Shown here in pieces: positions 7,263 to 14,467 of a DNA stretch of 55,122 nucleotides (its first letter is position 1; each line of letters starts with the position of its first letter). The stretch is from Actinomycetota bacterium (lineage in GTDB: Bacteria; Actinomycetota; Thermoleophilia; Solirubrobacterales; 70-9). The notes beneath the pieces were generated by a model. The model did no database searches and was not told the origin of the DNA. It saw only the letters and a program-made list of their open reading frames with translations. The DNA is taken from contig JAFDWG010000001.1 in assembly GCA_018268605.1 (NCBI GenBank), positions 1 to 55,122 of the forward strand. Reading direction: 5' to 3'. The position numbers were made by a program, and so were the translations under genes.

Positions 7263-7299
7263 AAACGGCCGACGACGTTAGCAGTCCCAGTAGGGACGG

Positions 7300-7917
7300 C
7301 TAGGCGCTGATCATCTTCAGCGCCAGATCGCCGTAGAGATTGGTGATGTCCCCGTTCTGGTCACGCGACTGGGAGAGCGACCAGCGCGCGATGTCGATGC
7401 AGAGCGAGAGGATCGCGGTCGAGACGCCCTTCACGTTGGGGACCTCGAAGTCACCGGAGGCGACGCCCGCCTCGAGCTCCGCGCGCAGCAGCTTTTCGAC
7501 GTTACGGCGGATCTTGTTCACCTCTTTGAAGCGCTCCGCCGGCAGCGCGGTCAGCTCGTACTGGCTCACCCGCGCGAGCAGGGGATGCTCGACGTGGTAC
7601 CTGGCGAACGCTTCGACGAAGAGGCGGACCCGCTCGGCGGGCCGCGGTGGGGCGTCGTCGAGTGCCTGGCGCACCTGGCTGAGTGCGATCTCGTGGGAGA
7701 TCTTGGTCAGCTCGAAGAGAAGTTCGACCTTCGACGCGTAACGGACGTACACCCCGGCGGGGCTCATTTCGGCGCCCTCGCTGATGTCTCGGGTGGTTGC
7801 CGCGTGGAAGCCCTTTTCCCCGAACTGCTGGAGAGCGGCGGCGAGGAGGCGGCCGGAAGAGTCGGAGTTCGTGATGCCCAGCAGAAGCTTCTCCTCCGGA
7901 CGCGGACGCTCACGCAT
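7300..7917 (-). CDS. TetR-family transcriptional repressor
   Basis: About 205 aa. The N-terminal helix-turn-helix reads FGEKGFHAATTRDISEGAEMSPAGVYVRYASKVELL, followed by an all-helical ligand-binding domain of TetR_C type. I choose ATG 7917 (MRERPRPEEK) because it gives the usual length; upstream ATGs at 7965 and 7998 would place the operator against or inside the gene. It is divergent from the SDR at 8026 across the best-matching palindrome (7978-7991), which suggests that it represses itself and that gene. The same palindrome recurs upstream of neighbouring genes, so it is the candidate master repressor of the left part. The ligand is unknown; an acyl-CoA is plausible from KstR2-type motif similarity. 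Confidence 0.85.
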   Translation of the reverse strand: MRERPRPEEKLLLGITNSDSSGRLLAAALQQFGEKGFHAATTRDISEGAEMSPAGVYVRYASKVELLFELTKISHEIALSQVRQALDDAPPRPAERVRLFVEAFARYHVEHPLLARVSQYELTALPAERFKEVNKIRRNVEKLLRAELEAGVASGDFEVPNVKGVSTAILSLCIDIARWSLSQSRDQNGDITNLYGDLALKMISA

Positions 7918-7977
7918 GCCGCGAAGCCTAGTCACTTTCCCCGATGCGTCGTTCAACCTGACCATTCTAGTTGCGCA

Positions 7978-7991
7978 AGCAAGCGCTTGTT
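7978..7991. promoter_or_regulatory. TetR-type operator (site T5, best match)
   Basis: AGCAAGCGCTTGTT fits AnCAAGnnCTTGnT, the motif published for mycobacterial KstR2, at every fixed position. It overlaps a second palindrome, CTTGTTCGAACAAG (7986-7999). For the + strand SDR gene, TTGTTC (7987-7992) is a -35 and TAGCTT (8010-8015) a -10 with a 17-bp spacer. It lies between the TetR gene and its divergent neighbour. Confidence 0.65.
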
Positions 7992-8025
7992 CGAACAAGG
8001 GCGCTCTGGTAGCTTCGCGGAGCCG

Positions 8026-8793
8026 ATGAGCGACAACGGTTCGACAGTGTCAGGTGGCCGGATGGAAGGACGAGTGGTGATCGTCACCGGCGGCGCGCGC
8101 GGAATGGGAGCCGCCCATTCTGAGCTCTTGGTCGCCGAAGGCGCGCAGGTGGTGCTGAGCGACTTGCGGGAAGATCAAGGCGAGAAGCTGGCGGAGAAGC
8201 TTGGCACGAACGCCCGTTTCCACCGCGCCGACGTGTCGAGTCCCGAGGACTGGGATCGCACCGTCGCCTTCACCGAAGAAGTATTCGGCGCCCCGACCGG
8301 GCTGATCAACAACGCGGGCATCCTCGAGCTCGGCTCGATCGAGGACACGACCCCCGAGCAGTTCCGCCGCTCGACCGACATCATGATGTTCGGCGTGTTC
8401 CTCGGGATGCGCGCGGTGATCCCGGCGATGAAAAGGAGCGGCGGCGGGACGATCGTCAACATCTCCTCGACAGCCGGTCTGACCGCCTATCCGGAGATCA
8501 TCGGGTACGTCGCGGCGAAGTGGGCGGTGCGAGGGATGACCAAGGCTGCCGCGGTCGAGCTCGGGGAGTACGGGATCCGCGTCAACTCGATCCATCCCGG
8601 CGAGGTGGAAACGGACATGATCCTCGGCCAGGAGGGCACCGACGCCGTCGCCGACGTGGACGCCATCCCTCTGCACCGCTTCGCGCAGGCCCCGGAGATC
8701 GCGCGGCTCGCGCTGTTCTTGATGTCCGACGAATCGGGCTACGTGACCGGCGCCGAGCACATCATCGACGGTGGTGCGACCGCTCTGGCGTAA
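8026..8793 (+). CDS. Short-chain dehydrogenase/reductase
   Basis: 255 aa. It has the TGGARGMG cofactor motif, LINNAGILEL, SSTAGLTAY...GYVAAKWAV (Ser/Tyr/Lys), NSIHPGEVETDM and the end IIDGGATAL. The 'Y-xxx-KWAVRGMTKAAA' style is shared with the SDRs at 21843 and 39095. ATG 8026 lies about 10 nt after the -10 TAGCTT, giving a very short or absent leader; ATG 8062 (MEGRVV) is an alternative. It is under operator T5 and divergent from TetR. Confidence 0.9.
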   Translation: MSDNGSTVSGGRMEGRVVIVTGGARGMGAAHSELLVAEGAQVVLSDLREDQGEKLAEKLGTNARFHRADVSSPEDWDRTVAFTEEVFGAPTGLINNAGILELGSIEDTTPEQFRRSTDIMMFGVFLGMRAVIPAMKRSGGGTIVNISSTAGLTAYPEIIGYVAAKWAVRGMTKAAAVELGEYGIRVNSIHPGEVETDMILGQEGTDAVADVDAIPLHRFAQAPEIARLALFLMSDESGYVTGAEHIIDGGATALA

Positions 8794-8816
8794 GGCGTTG
8801 CCCGACGGGTGGCGGC

Positions 8817-9554
8817 TCAGCGCAGGCTGTTGCCCCCATCGACCGTGATCACCTGCCCCTGGATCATCGCTGCCTCGGGCGAGGCGAGGAAGGCGACCGT
8901 CTCGGCGACGTCCTTCAGCTCCAGGCCGCGTCCACTCGGGTTGGCCGCGTTGAGCTCCCGAAGCCGGTCGTCGGCACCCTCGGCGAATACCGCGCGGAAG
9001 GCATCGGTCGGAAGCGGCCCGGCCAGCACGGCGTTGACGCGGACCCCGCGCGGTGCCAGCTCCAGGGCCAGGTAGCGGACCAGGCTCTCGCCGAGAGCCT
9101 TCGGTGCACCGACCGCGGCGTAGTGGGGCAGGGCGGCGCGGCTTCCGCGGCTGGTCAGGTAGAAGACGGTGCTCCCCCGGGTCAGCAGGGGGGAGGCCGC
9201 CTGGGTGAGATAGAGCAGGGCGGAGCCGTTCGTGCTCACCGCCGCCGCGAACCGGTCGGGATCGAGGTCGAGCGAAGGTCCCGACAGCGGGTCGACGGCA
9301 CAGTGGACGAGTTGGTCGAGGCGATCCGTCTGCTCGGCCACGGTGTCGAGCAGGCGCCGACATCCCCCTGGCGTGCTCACGTCCTCACGCACGAGGACGG
9401 GCTCCGACCCCGCCGCCGCCAGCTCCTCCGCCGCCCGCTCGGCCGCGGCGGCGTCGCTGTGGAAGTTGAGAAACGCCTTTCTCCCGGGGGTCGCGAGCCG
9501 CGTCGCGATCGCCAGTCCGATTCCCTTGGTACCGCCGGTCACCAGCAGGGACAT
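8817..9554 (-). CDS. FabL-like SDR (enoyl-ACP/CoA reductase type)
   Basis: 245 aa. It has TGGTKGIG at the N-terminus, but the catalytic segment is HYAAVGAPKALGES, where Tyr and Lys are separated by six residues (Y-x6-K). This is the enoyl reductase arrangement (FabI, FabL) rather than the classical Y-x3-K. The end, AAMIQGQVITVDGGNSL, also resembles Bacillus FabL. I therefore predict reduction of an enoyl thioester, although substrate and cofactor are unproven. GGAGGAGGG precedes the ATG on the minus strand. It is divergent from the decarboxylase-like gene across operator T6. Confidence 0.8.
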   Translation of the reverse strand: MSLLVTGGTKGIGLAIATRLATPGRKAFLNFHSDAAAAERAAEELAAAGSEPVLVREDVSTPGGCRRLLDTVAEQTDRLDQLVHCAVDPLSGPSLDLDPDRFAAAVSTNGSALLYLTQAASPLLTRGSTVFYLTSRGSRAALPHYAAVGAPKALGESLVRYLALELAPRGVRVNAVLAGPLPTDAFRAVFAEGADDRLRELNAANPSGRGLELKDVAETVAFLASPEAAMIQGQVITVDGGNSLR

Positions 9555-9573
9555 CTACCCTCCTCCGCATGTC

Positions 9574-9587
9574 AATGAGCGCTTGCT
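9574..9587. promoter_or_regulatory. TetR-type operator (site T6)
   Basis: On the minus strand AGCAAGCGCTCATT. On the + strand TTGCTT (9583-9588) is a -35 and TAGGTT (9606-9611) a -10 with 17 bp between, the same geometry as site T5. It would control the decarboxylase-P450 operon (start 9670) and probably the divergent FabL-like gene. Confidence 0.55.
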
Positions 9588-9669
9588 TACGATCGTACCC
9601 TCTGGTAGGTTCGACCGCCCGGGCGCTTGATGGGCGCGCCCGCCGAGTCGTGACGGGAAGGAAGACGAG

Positions 9670-10467
9670 ATGCCGTTTGTGACGCCCAAGGACAGGATCG
9701 ACGAGATTCGCGGACGGCTGGACCCGGCCCGGTTCACGCTGGAGGGGGTGGCGGTGGAATTCGAAACCACCGAGAGCTTCGTGGAGGCCGTTCTTCCCCC
9801 GGTGTTCGAGCCCGTCGACAGACCCGTCGGACTGGTTCGCGTCCATCAGATGAGGAGCGGGATGTGCGGTGACTTCAGCGCCTGCACCACCGTCCTGCGC
9901 GCGAAGTACGGCTCGGTGGAAGGGCAGTACTGCCTGGCGATGTTCATCAGCGAGGACATGCCCGTCTCGGTCGGCCGAGAGTTCTGGGGGGAGCCGAAGA
10001 AGATCGGAGTGGGGTCCTTCTTCCGCGACGGCGATCAGGTCGTCGCGGTCGGATCTCGCTATGGCTGCCGGCTGGTGGAGATCGAGGCCGAGTTGGGCGA
10101 GGACGTCGGCCCCCTCACCGCCGATGACAACGCTCTTGAAATCAAGGCCTGGATGTCACCCGACGGCGGCCTGATGGCCCCGCCCGTCGTCTTTGTCCAT
10201 CACGTCAATTCGCGTCTCGACTGGGTCCGTGAGGGCACCGCGAAGGTCGAGCTGCGGAGCGGGGAGGGCGATCCCCTCGGGGAGATCCCGATCGTCGCCA
10301 CCGGTACGGCGCGGCACTACGCCGGTGAGGTCACCTACGAAGCGGGCCCGACGACGCCGATCGAGGACGGTGAGAGCGTGCTTCCCTACATCTACGGCCG
10401 GGCGTACGACGATCTGGCGGCGATGCCCGCTCCGGCGCGATTTCGCGAACAGCCCGCACGGGCCTGA
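9670..10467 (+). CDS. Acetoacetate decarboxylase-family protein
   Basis: 265 aa. The family's Schiff-base lysine pair is present in GREFWGEPKKIG (Lys110/Lys111), and the FxxC-rich segment and beta-cone pattern fit acetoacetate decarboxylases (about 245-265 aa). Members decarboxylate beta-keto acids, but many actinobacterial ones are aldolase/dehydratase-like, so the chemistry is open. GGAAGGAAG precedes the ATG. It is first gene of a probable operon with a SnoaL protein, a P450 and a ferredoxin, consistent with stepwise oxidation and cleavage of a keto compound. Confidence 0.85.
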   Translation: MPFVTPKDRIDEIRGRLDPARFTLEGVAVEFETTESFVEAVLPPVFEPVDRPVGLVRVHQMRSGMCGDFSACTTVLRAKYGSVEGQYCLAMFISEDMPVSVGREFWGEPKKIGVGSFFRDGDQVVAVGSRYGCRLVEIEAELGEDVGPLTADDNALEIKAWMSPDGGLMAPPVVFVHHVNSRLDWVREGTAKVELRSGEGDPLGEIPIVATGTARHYAGEVTYEAGPTTPIEDGESVLPYIYGRAYDDLAAMPAPARFREQPARA

Positions 10468-10486
10468 GGGCTGGCGTGTGACTGGG

Positions 10487-10894
10487 ATGAGCGACCGGGC
10501 GGAGGCCAACAAGAAGCTCATCCTCGACTACTTCGACGCCTGGGCGCGAGGGGACTCGGCCGAGGCCGAAGACTTCTGGGCGGAGGACTTCGTCGGTTTC
10601 CAGGCCGGCCACGGCGTCCTGGCCGGTTATTACCGCGGTCGCCAGGCTTTCCACGACGGCTGGATCCAACGCACGCTCGAGCTCACCGGCGGTCGTTGGA
10701 CCGTGGAGCGCGCCGAGGTGATCCTGGCCGGCGAGGAAGGCGTGGTCGTCATCGCCGACGAGTGGATGGAACGTGACGGCAAGGGCCGGATCGACACCGA
10801 GAAGCTCGTCGTCTACACGATCCGCGACGGCAAGATCCTCACCTGCCGTATGTACGACGGTGACCAGGGCGCGATCGACGATTTCTACTCCTGA
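10487..10894 (+). CDS. SnoaL-like/NTF2-fold protein
   Basis: About 135 aa. DYFDAWARGDSAEAEDFWAEDF matches the start of the two SnoaL proteins at 3.4-4.4 kb, and the ending GDQGAIDDFYS resembles theirs. It is probably a small isomerase, hydrolase or binding protein acting on the same pathway as the flanking decarboxylase-like protein and P450. It begins 19 bp after the upstream stop codon; CTGGGATG provides only a weak ribosome site, so translation may be coupled. Confidence 0.8.
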   Translation: MSDRAEANKKLILDYFDAWARGDSAEAEDFWAEDFVGFQAGHGVLAGYYRGRQAFHDGWIQRTLELTGGRWTVERAEVILAGEEGVVVIADEWMERDGKGRIDTEKLVVYTIRDGKILTCRMYDGDQGAIDDFYS

Positions 10895-10907
10895 CCGAGG
10901 AACGAGC

Positions 10908-12104
10908 ATGCATTACGACCCCTTCAGCTGGAAGATCCAGCAAGACCCCTTTCCGGTCTATGAGTGGCTTCGCGACGAGGCGCCCGTCTACCACGACGAG
11001 AAGAACGACTTCTGGGTGTTGTCGCGGTACGAGGACGTGCAGGCGACGCTTCGTGACAGCGAGGTCTTCCTGAACTGCCACGGCGTCGACGTCGACAAGA
11101 CCGACACGCTGCTCACGCCCGGCAACATGGCCGAAAAAGACGGCGCCGACCACGACGACCTGCGGCGCGCGGTCCAGCCCTGGTTCAGCCCGAAGTCGAT
11201 CAAGCAGAAGCTGGAAGATCCGAGCCGGCAGGAGACGGCCCGGATGGTGGAGAGCTTCCTGGCGCGCGACGAGATCGACATCACCCACGAGCTCGCCTTC
11301 AAGCTGCCGACCTTCGTGATCACGAAGATGTTCGATCTGCCCGAGGAGGATCGCGACCTGCTGCGCTCGTTCATGGCGCCGGTGTTCTCGCGCCTCCCGG
11401 ACGATCCCGAGCCGCCACCGGAGGCGCTCGAGGCAGGCAGGAAGATCGGCGAGTACTTCACCGAGACGGTCGGCCGACGTCGCGAGGGTTGGGTCGACCG
11501 CGGAGAAACGGACCTCCTGGCGTTCATGCTGCGTGCCGAGATGCGCGGCGAGCCGCTGCCCCCCGAGTTGGTGATCGGTACCATCGCCCACTTCTTCCTC
11601 GCCTCCAGCGGGACGACCCAGGACTCGATCAGCAACTCGATCCTCCTGCTCGCCCGCCACCCGGAGGAGCGCCAGAAACTGATCGAGGATCCGTCCCTCA
11701 TACCGGGGGCGGTCGAGGAGTGCATGCGGTTCGAGACCGTGATCCAGAACACCACCCGCCTCTGCGATGAAGACGTCGAGTTGCACGGCGTGACGATCCC
11801 GAAGGGCGCGACCGTGGTCTGCCTGATGGGCTCGGCGAACCGCGACCCCCGCTATTGGGAGGAACCGGAGCGGTTCGACGTCAGCCGCACACCCAGAAGG
11901 CAGCTCGGATTCGCCGACGGTCCCCACCACTGCATCGGCGCGCCGATCGCCCGCTTCGAGGTGCGCCTCTGCATCGAGGAGATGCTCCGCGTGATGCCCG
12001 ACTACCGCGTCGCCCGCCCGCCCGAGCGGGCCGTCTCACACGTCTCGCGCGGCTTCGAGCACGTCTGGATCGACCCGAACGTCAAAACGCCGGCGGTGGT
12101 CTAG
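10908..12104 (+). CDS. Cytochrome P450
   Basis: 398 aa, a soluble bacterial class I P450. Signatures are the K-helix E-x-x-R in VEECMRFE and the haem-binding loop FADGPHHCIGAP with the axial Cys. The I-helix reads HFFLASSGTTQDS: the Thr pair is present, but the usual preceding Asp/Glu is replaced by Gly, which may alter proton delivery. GAGGAACGAGC precedes the ATG. The ferredoxin gene follows with no gap (TAG then ATG), giving its electron donor. A ferredoxin reductase is not in this window. The substrate is unknown. Confidence 0.93.
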   Translation: MHYDPFSWKIQQDPFPVYEWLRDEAPVYHDEKNDFWVLSRYEDVQATLRDSEVFLNCHGVDVDKTDTLLTPGNMAEKDGADHDDLRRAVQPWFSPKSIKQKLEDPSRQETARMVESFLARDEIDITHELAFKLPTFVITKMFDLPEEDRDLLRSFMAPVFSRLPDDPEPPPEALEAGRKIGEYFTETVGRRREGWVDRGETDLLAFMLRAEMRGEPLPPELVIGTIAHFFLASSGTTQDSISNSILLLARHPEERQKLIEDPSLIPGAVEECMRFETVIQNTTRLCDEDVELHGVTIPKGATVVCLMGSANRDPRYWEEPERFDVSRTPRRQLGFADGPHHCIGAPIARFEVRLCIEEMLRVMPDYRVARPPERAVSHVSRGFEHVWIDPNVKTPAVV

Positions 12105-12305
12105 ATGCGACGGCTGAAGGTGGTGGTCGACCTCGATCGATGCGAGGCGCACGGCGAGTGCACCCGGATCGCGCCCGATCTCTTCCGACTCGACGAGGAG
12201 CTGGACCTCCATTGGGAGGAGAATCCCCCGGGTGATCGCTCCGACGACGTGAGATACGCCGTCGAGGCCTGCCCCAGCGAAGCGATCTCCGTCGACGAGG
12301 TATAA
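12105..12305 (+). CDS. 3Fe-4S type ferredoxin (P450 partner)
   Basis: 66 aa. The pattern CEAHGECTRIAPDLF...EACPSEAI gives three cluster cysteines (about 13, 19 and 56), with no Cys at the fourth position. This is the signature of the small 3Fe-4S ferredoxins that serve actinobacterial P450s. Its ATG abuts the P450 stop codon. It presumably delivers electrons to that P450; the reductase must be encoded elsewhere. Confidence 0.9.
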   Translation: MRRLKVVVDLDRCEAHGECTRIAPDLFRLDEELDLHWEENPPGDRSDDVRYAVEACPSEAISVDEV

Positions 12306-12319
12306 AATTGTGACGAGAG

Positions 12320-12334
12320 CATCAGTATCTGATG
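12320..12334. promoter_or_regulatory. Perfect CATCAG-TAT-CTGATG palindrome
   Basis: A 6+3+6 perfect inverted repeat in the 66-bp gap before the hydantoinase A gene. A -10-like TAAAAT (12303-12308) lies just upstream, so the palindrome would sit near the transcription start, where a repressor could act. The candidate binding protein is unknown; the LuxR-PBP protein at 16351 is one possibility. Confidence 0.45.
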
Positions 12335-12371
12335 ATGTAGGGAAACAATAGGAGAGGCTTGCGACGCGTCC

Positions 12372-14465
12372 ATGACGAATGGTGATCAGACATCCTTCCT
12401 GCACGTAACCACCGATGTCGGTGGGACCTTCACCGACGTCGTCGTCGCCGACGGCGCCGGGCAGATGACGATCGGAAAGTCGCCGACCCGGGTCAATGCC
12501 GGGGAAGGAGTCCTCGCGGCGCTCGGAAATGCCGCCGACCAGCTCGGACAGACGGTCGAGGACCTGCTTGGGCGCACCCAGCTGTTCACCTACTCGACCA
12601 CCCGCTCCACCAACGCGATCCTCGAGCGCACCACCGCCAAGACCGCCCTCCTCACGACCGAGGGCTTCCCGGACATCCTCGTCCTGCGAGAAGGCGGTCG
12701 CGAGGACGCTTTCGATTCGGCGACGCCCTACCCCGAGCCGTTCATCCCCCGCGAGCTGACCCGGGAGATCCCCGAGCGGATCAACTCCGAGGGGGAAGTG
12801 GTCCGCGCCATGGATGAGGACGCGCTGGTGGCGACGCTGCGGCAGCTCGCCAAGCTCGAAGTCGAAGCCGTCGCGGTCTGCTTCCTCTGGTCGGTCATGA
12901 ACGACGTCCACGAGCTGCGCGCCGGTGAGCTGATCGAGGAGGTCATGCCGGGGGTCGCCTGGACCCTCTCCCACCGCCTGAATCCGGTGGCGCGCGAGTA
13001 TCGCCGCGCGTCGGCGACGGCGATCGATGCCTCGCTCAAGCCGCTGATGGGCCAGCACTTCAAGGAGGTCGAGGATCGGCTGCGTGGCGCCGGCCTCAGC
13101 GGCGAGTTCATGGTGGCGACGTCGCGCGGCGGCGTCCTGCATGCCGCCGAGGTGAGCGAGCGGCCGATCGACACGGTCAAGTCGGGCCCTTCGATGGCTC
13201 CGGTCGCGGGCATCACCTTCGCAGGCGCCGAGGGGATCGATCGCGACCTGATCGTCTGCGACACCGGCGGCACCAGCTTCGACGTCTCGCTGATCCGCGA
13301 CGCCCGCGTGAGCTTCACCCGGGAGACGTGGCTCGGACGTCCCTTCACCGGCCACCTGACCGGGACGACGTCGGTCGACATCCGCTCGATCGGCGCGGGG
13401 GGCGGCTCCATCGCCTGGATCGACCCGGGCGGCCTGCTCCGTGTGGGACCGCAGAGTGCGGGCGCCGAGCCGGGACCTGCCTGCTACCAGCGGGGCGGGA
13501 CCAAGCCGACGATCACCGACGCGGCCGTCGCCCTCGGATGGATCGATCCCGACACCTTCCTCGGTGGCCGGATGCAGCTGGACGCCGAGGCCGCCCGAAC
13601 CGCGATCCGGACGCTCTCCGACGATCTCGGCCGGCCGGTGGAGTCGACGGCGGAAGCGATCCTCAGCGTCGGCAACGAGCACATGGTGCGGGCCATCCAC
13701 GACATCACCGTCAAGGAGGGTGTCGACCCGCGGGAGTCGATCGTCGTCGCCGGCGGCGGTGCCGCGGGGCTGAATGTGGTCTCCATCGTGCGGGAGCTTG
13801 GTGGTTCGGATGCCCTCGTCCCCCGCGCGGGAGGGGCATTGAGCGCCGTCGGCGCCCAGTTCAGCGACGTCGTCCGCGAATTCGCGGTCAGCTCCTTCCT
13901 CGACACCGGCCACTTCGACATCGACACCGCCAACGCGGCGCTCGAGCGCCTCGACGCCGCCGCCGCCGAGTTCGGTGCGGGTCTGCGGTCGCGCGGCATC
14001 GAGTCGTACGAGATCGAGCGTTTCGTCGACGCTCGTTACAAGCATCAGGTCTGGGATCTCGAAATGCAGCTTCCCTTCGAGCGCTTCAAGGGCGAGGAGG
14101 AGATCGAGGCATTGCGGGAGACCTTCGACGCCACGCATCTGAGGGTCTTCGCCGTCACCGAGCCCGACGCGCGTATCGAGTGCCTCACCTGGAAGGCGCG
14201 GGTCAGCGCCTCGGTCGGCAACTCGGACGGCGTCGGCGGCTCGGCGTCGACCAACGGCGCGAAGGGGATGCCGACGCCGCGCATGCGCAAGACCTACATG
14301 AACGCCGCATTCAGGGACACCGCCGTCTATGACGGCTCCCAACTCCCGCCGGGAGCGAAGATCGAAGGACCGGCGATCATCGAGGAGCCGACCAGCACCC
14401 TGGTCGTCCCGCTCGGCGCGAAGGCGACGTTGACCAACGGCAACAGCTACTACCTGGAGGTCTGA
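12372..14465 (+). CDS. hyuA: Hydantoinase/oxoprolinase subunit A
   Basis: 697 aa, HyuA/acetone-carboxylase-beta family, an ASKHA-fold ATPase that activates a cyclic amide or carbonyl substrate at the cost of ATP. The N-terminal TTDVGGTFTDVVVAD and the central VCDTGGTSFDVSLI are the phosphate-binding loops. GAGGGSIAWID and VAGGGAAGLN also match family blocks. The length is normal. It is followed 3 nt later by hyuB, its obligate partner. Family members include 5-oxoprolinase, ATP-dependent N-methylhydantoinase and acetone carboxylase, so the exact substrate is open. Translation from ATG 12372 has only a distant AGGAGAGG. Confidence 0.92.
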   Translation: MTNGDQTSFLHVTTDVGGTFTDVVVADGAGQMTIGKSPTRVNAGEGVLAALGNAADQLGQTVEDLLGRTQLFTYSTTRSTNAILERTTAKTALLTTEGFPDILVLREGGREDAFDSATPYPEPFIPRELTREIPERINSEGEVVRAMDEDALVATLRQLAKLEVEAVAVCFLWSVMNDVHELRAGELIEEVMPGVAWTLSHRLNPVAREYRRASATAIDASLKPLMGQHFKEVEDRLRGAGLSGEFMVATSRGGVLHAAEVSERPIDTVKSGPSMAPVAGITFAGAEGIDRDLIVCDTGGTSFDVSLIRDARVSFTRETWLGRPFTGHLTGTTSVDIRSIGAGGGSIAWIDPGGLLRVGPQSAGAEPGPACYQRGGTKPTITDAAVALGWIDPDTFLGGRMQLDAEAARTAIRTLSDDLGRPVESTAEAILSVGNEHMVRAIHDITVKEGVDPRESIVVAGGGAAGLNVVSIVRELGGSDALVPRAGGALSAVGAQFSDVVREFAVSSFLDTGHFDIDTANAALERLDAAAAEFGAGLRSRGIESYEIERFVDARYKHQVWDLEMQLPFERFKGEEEIEALRETFDATHLRVFAVTEPDARIECLTWKARVSASVGNSDGVGGSASTNGAKGMPTPRMRKTYMNAAFRDTAVYDGSQLPPGAKIEGPAIIEEPTSTLVVPLGAKATLTNGNSYYLEV

Positions 14466-14467
14466 GC

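Noticed and set aside
7978-7991. Identification of the TetR protein as KstR2 itself
   Set aside because: The operator resembles the KstR2 motif, but no sterol ring C/D degradation genes are present and TetR family members share similar motifs.
12036-14342. Long open frames opposite or out of frame with real genes, such as the 768-codon minus frame over hyuA
   Set aside because: GC-rich third positions keep antisense frames open; these lack ribosome sites and family motifs, and the sense frame encodes a full HyuA.
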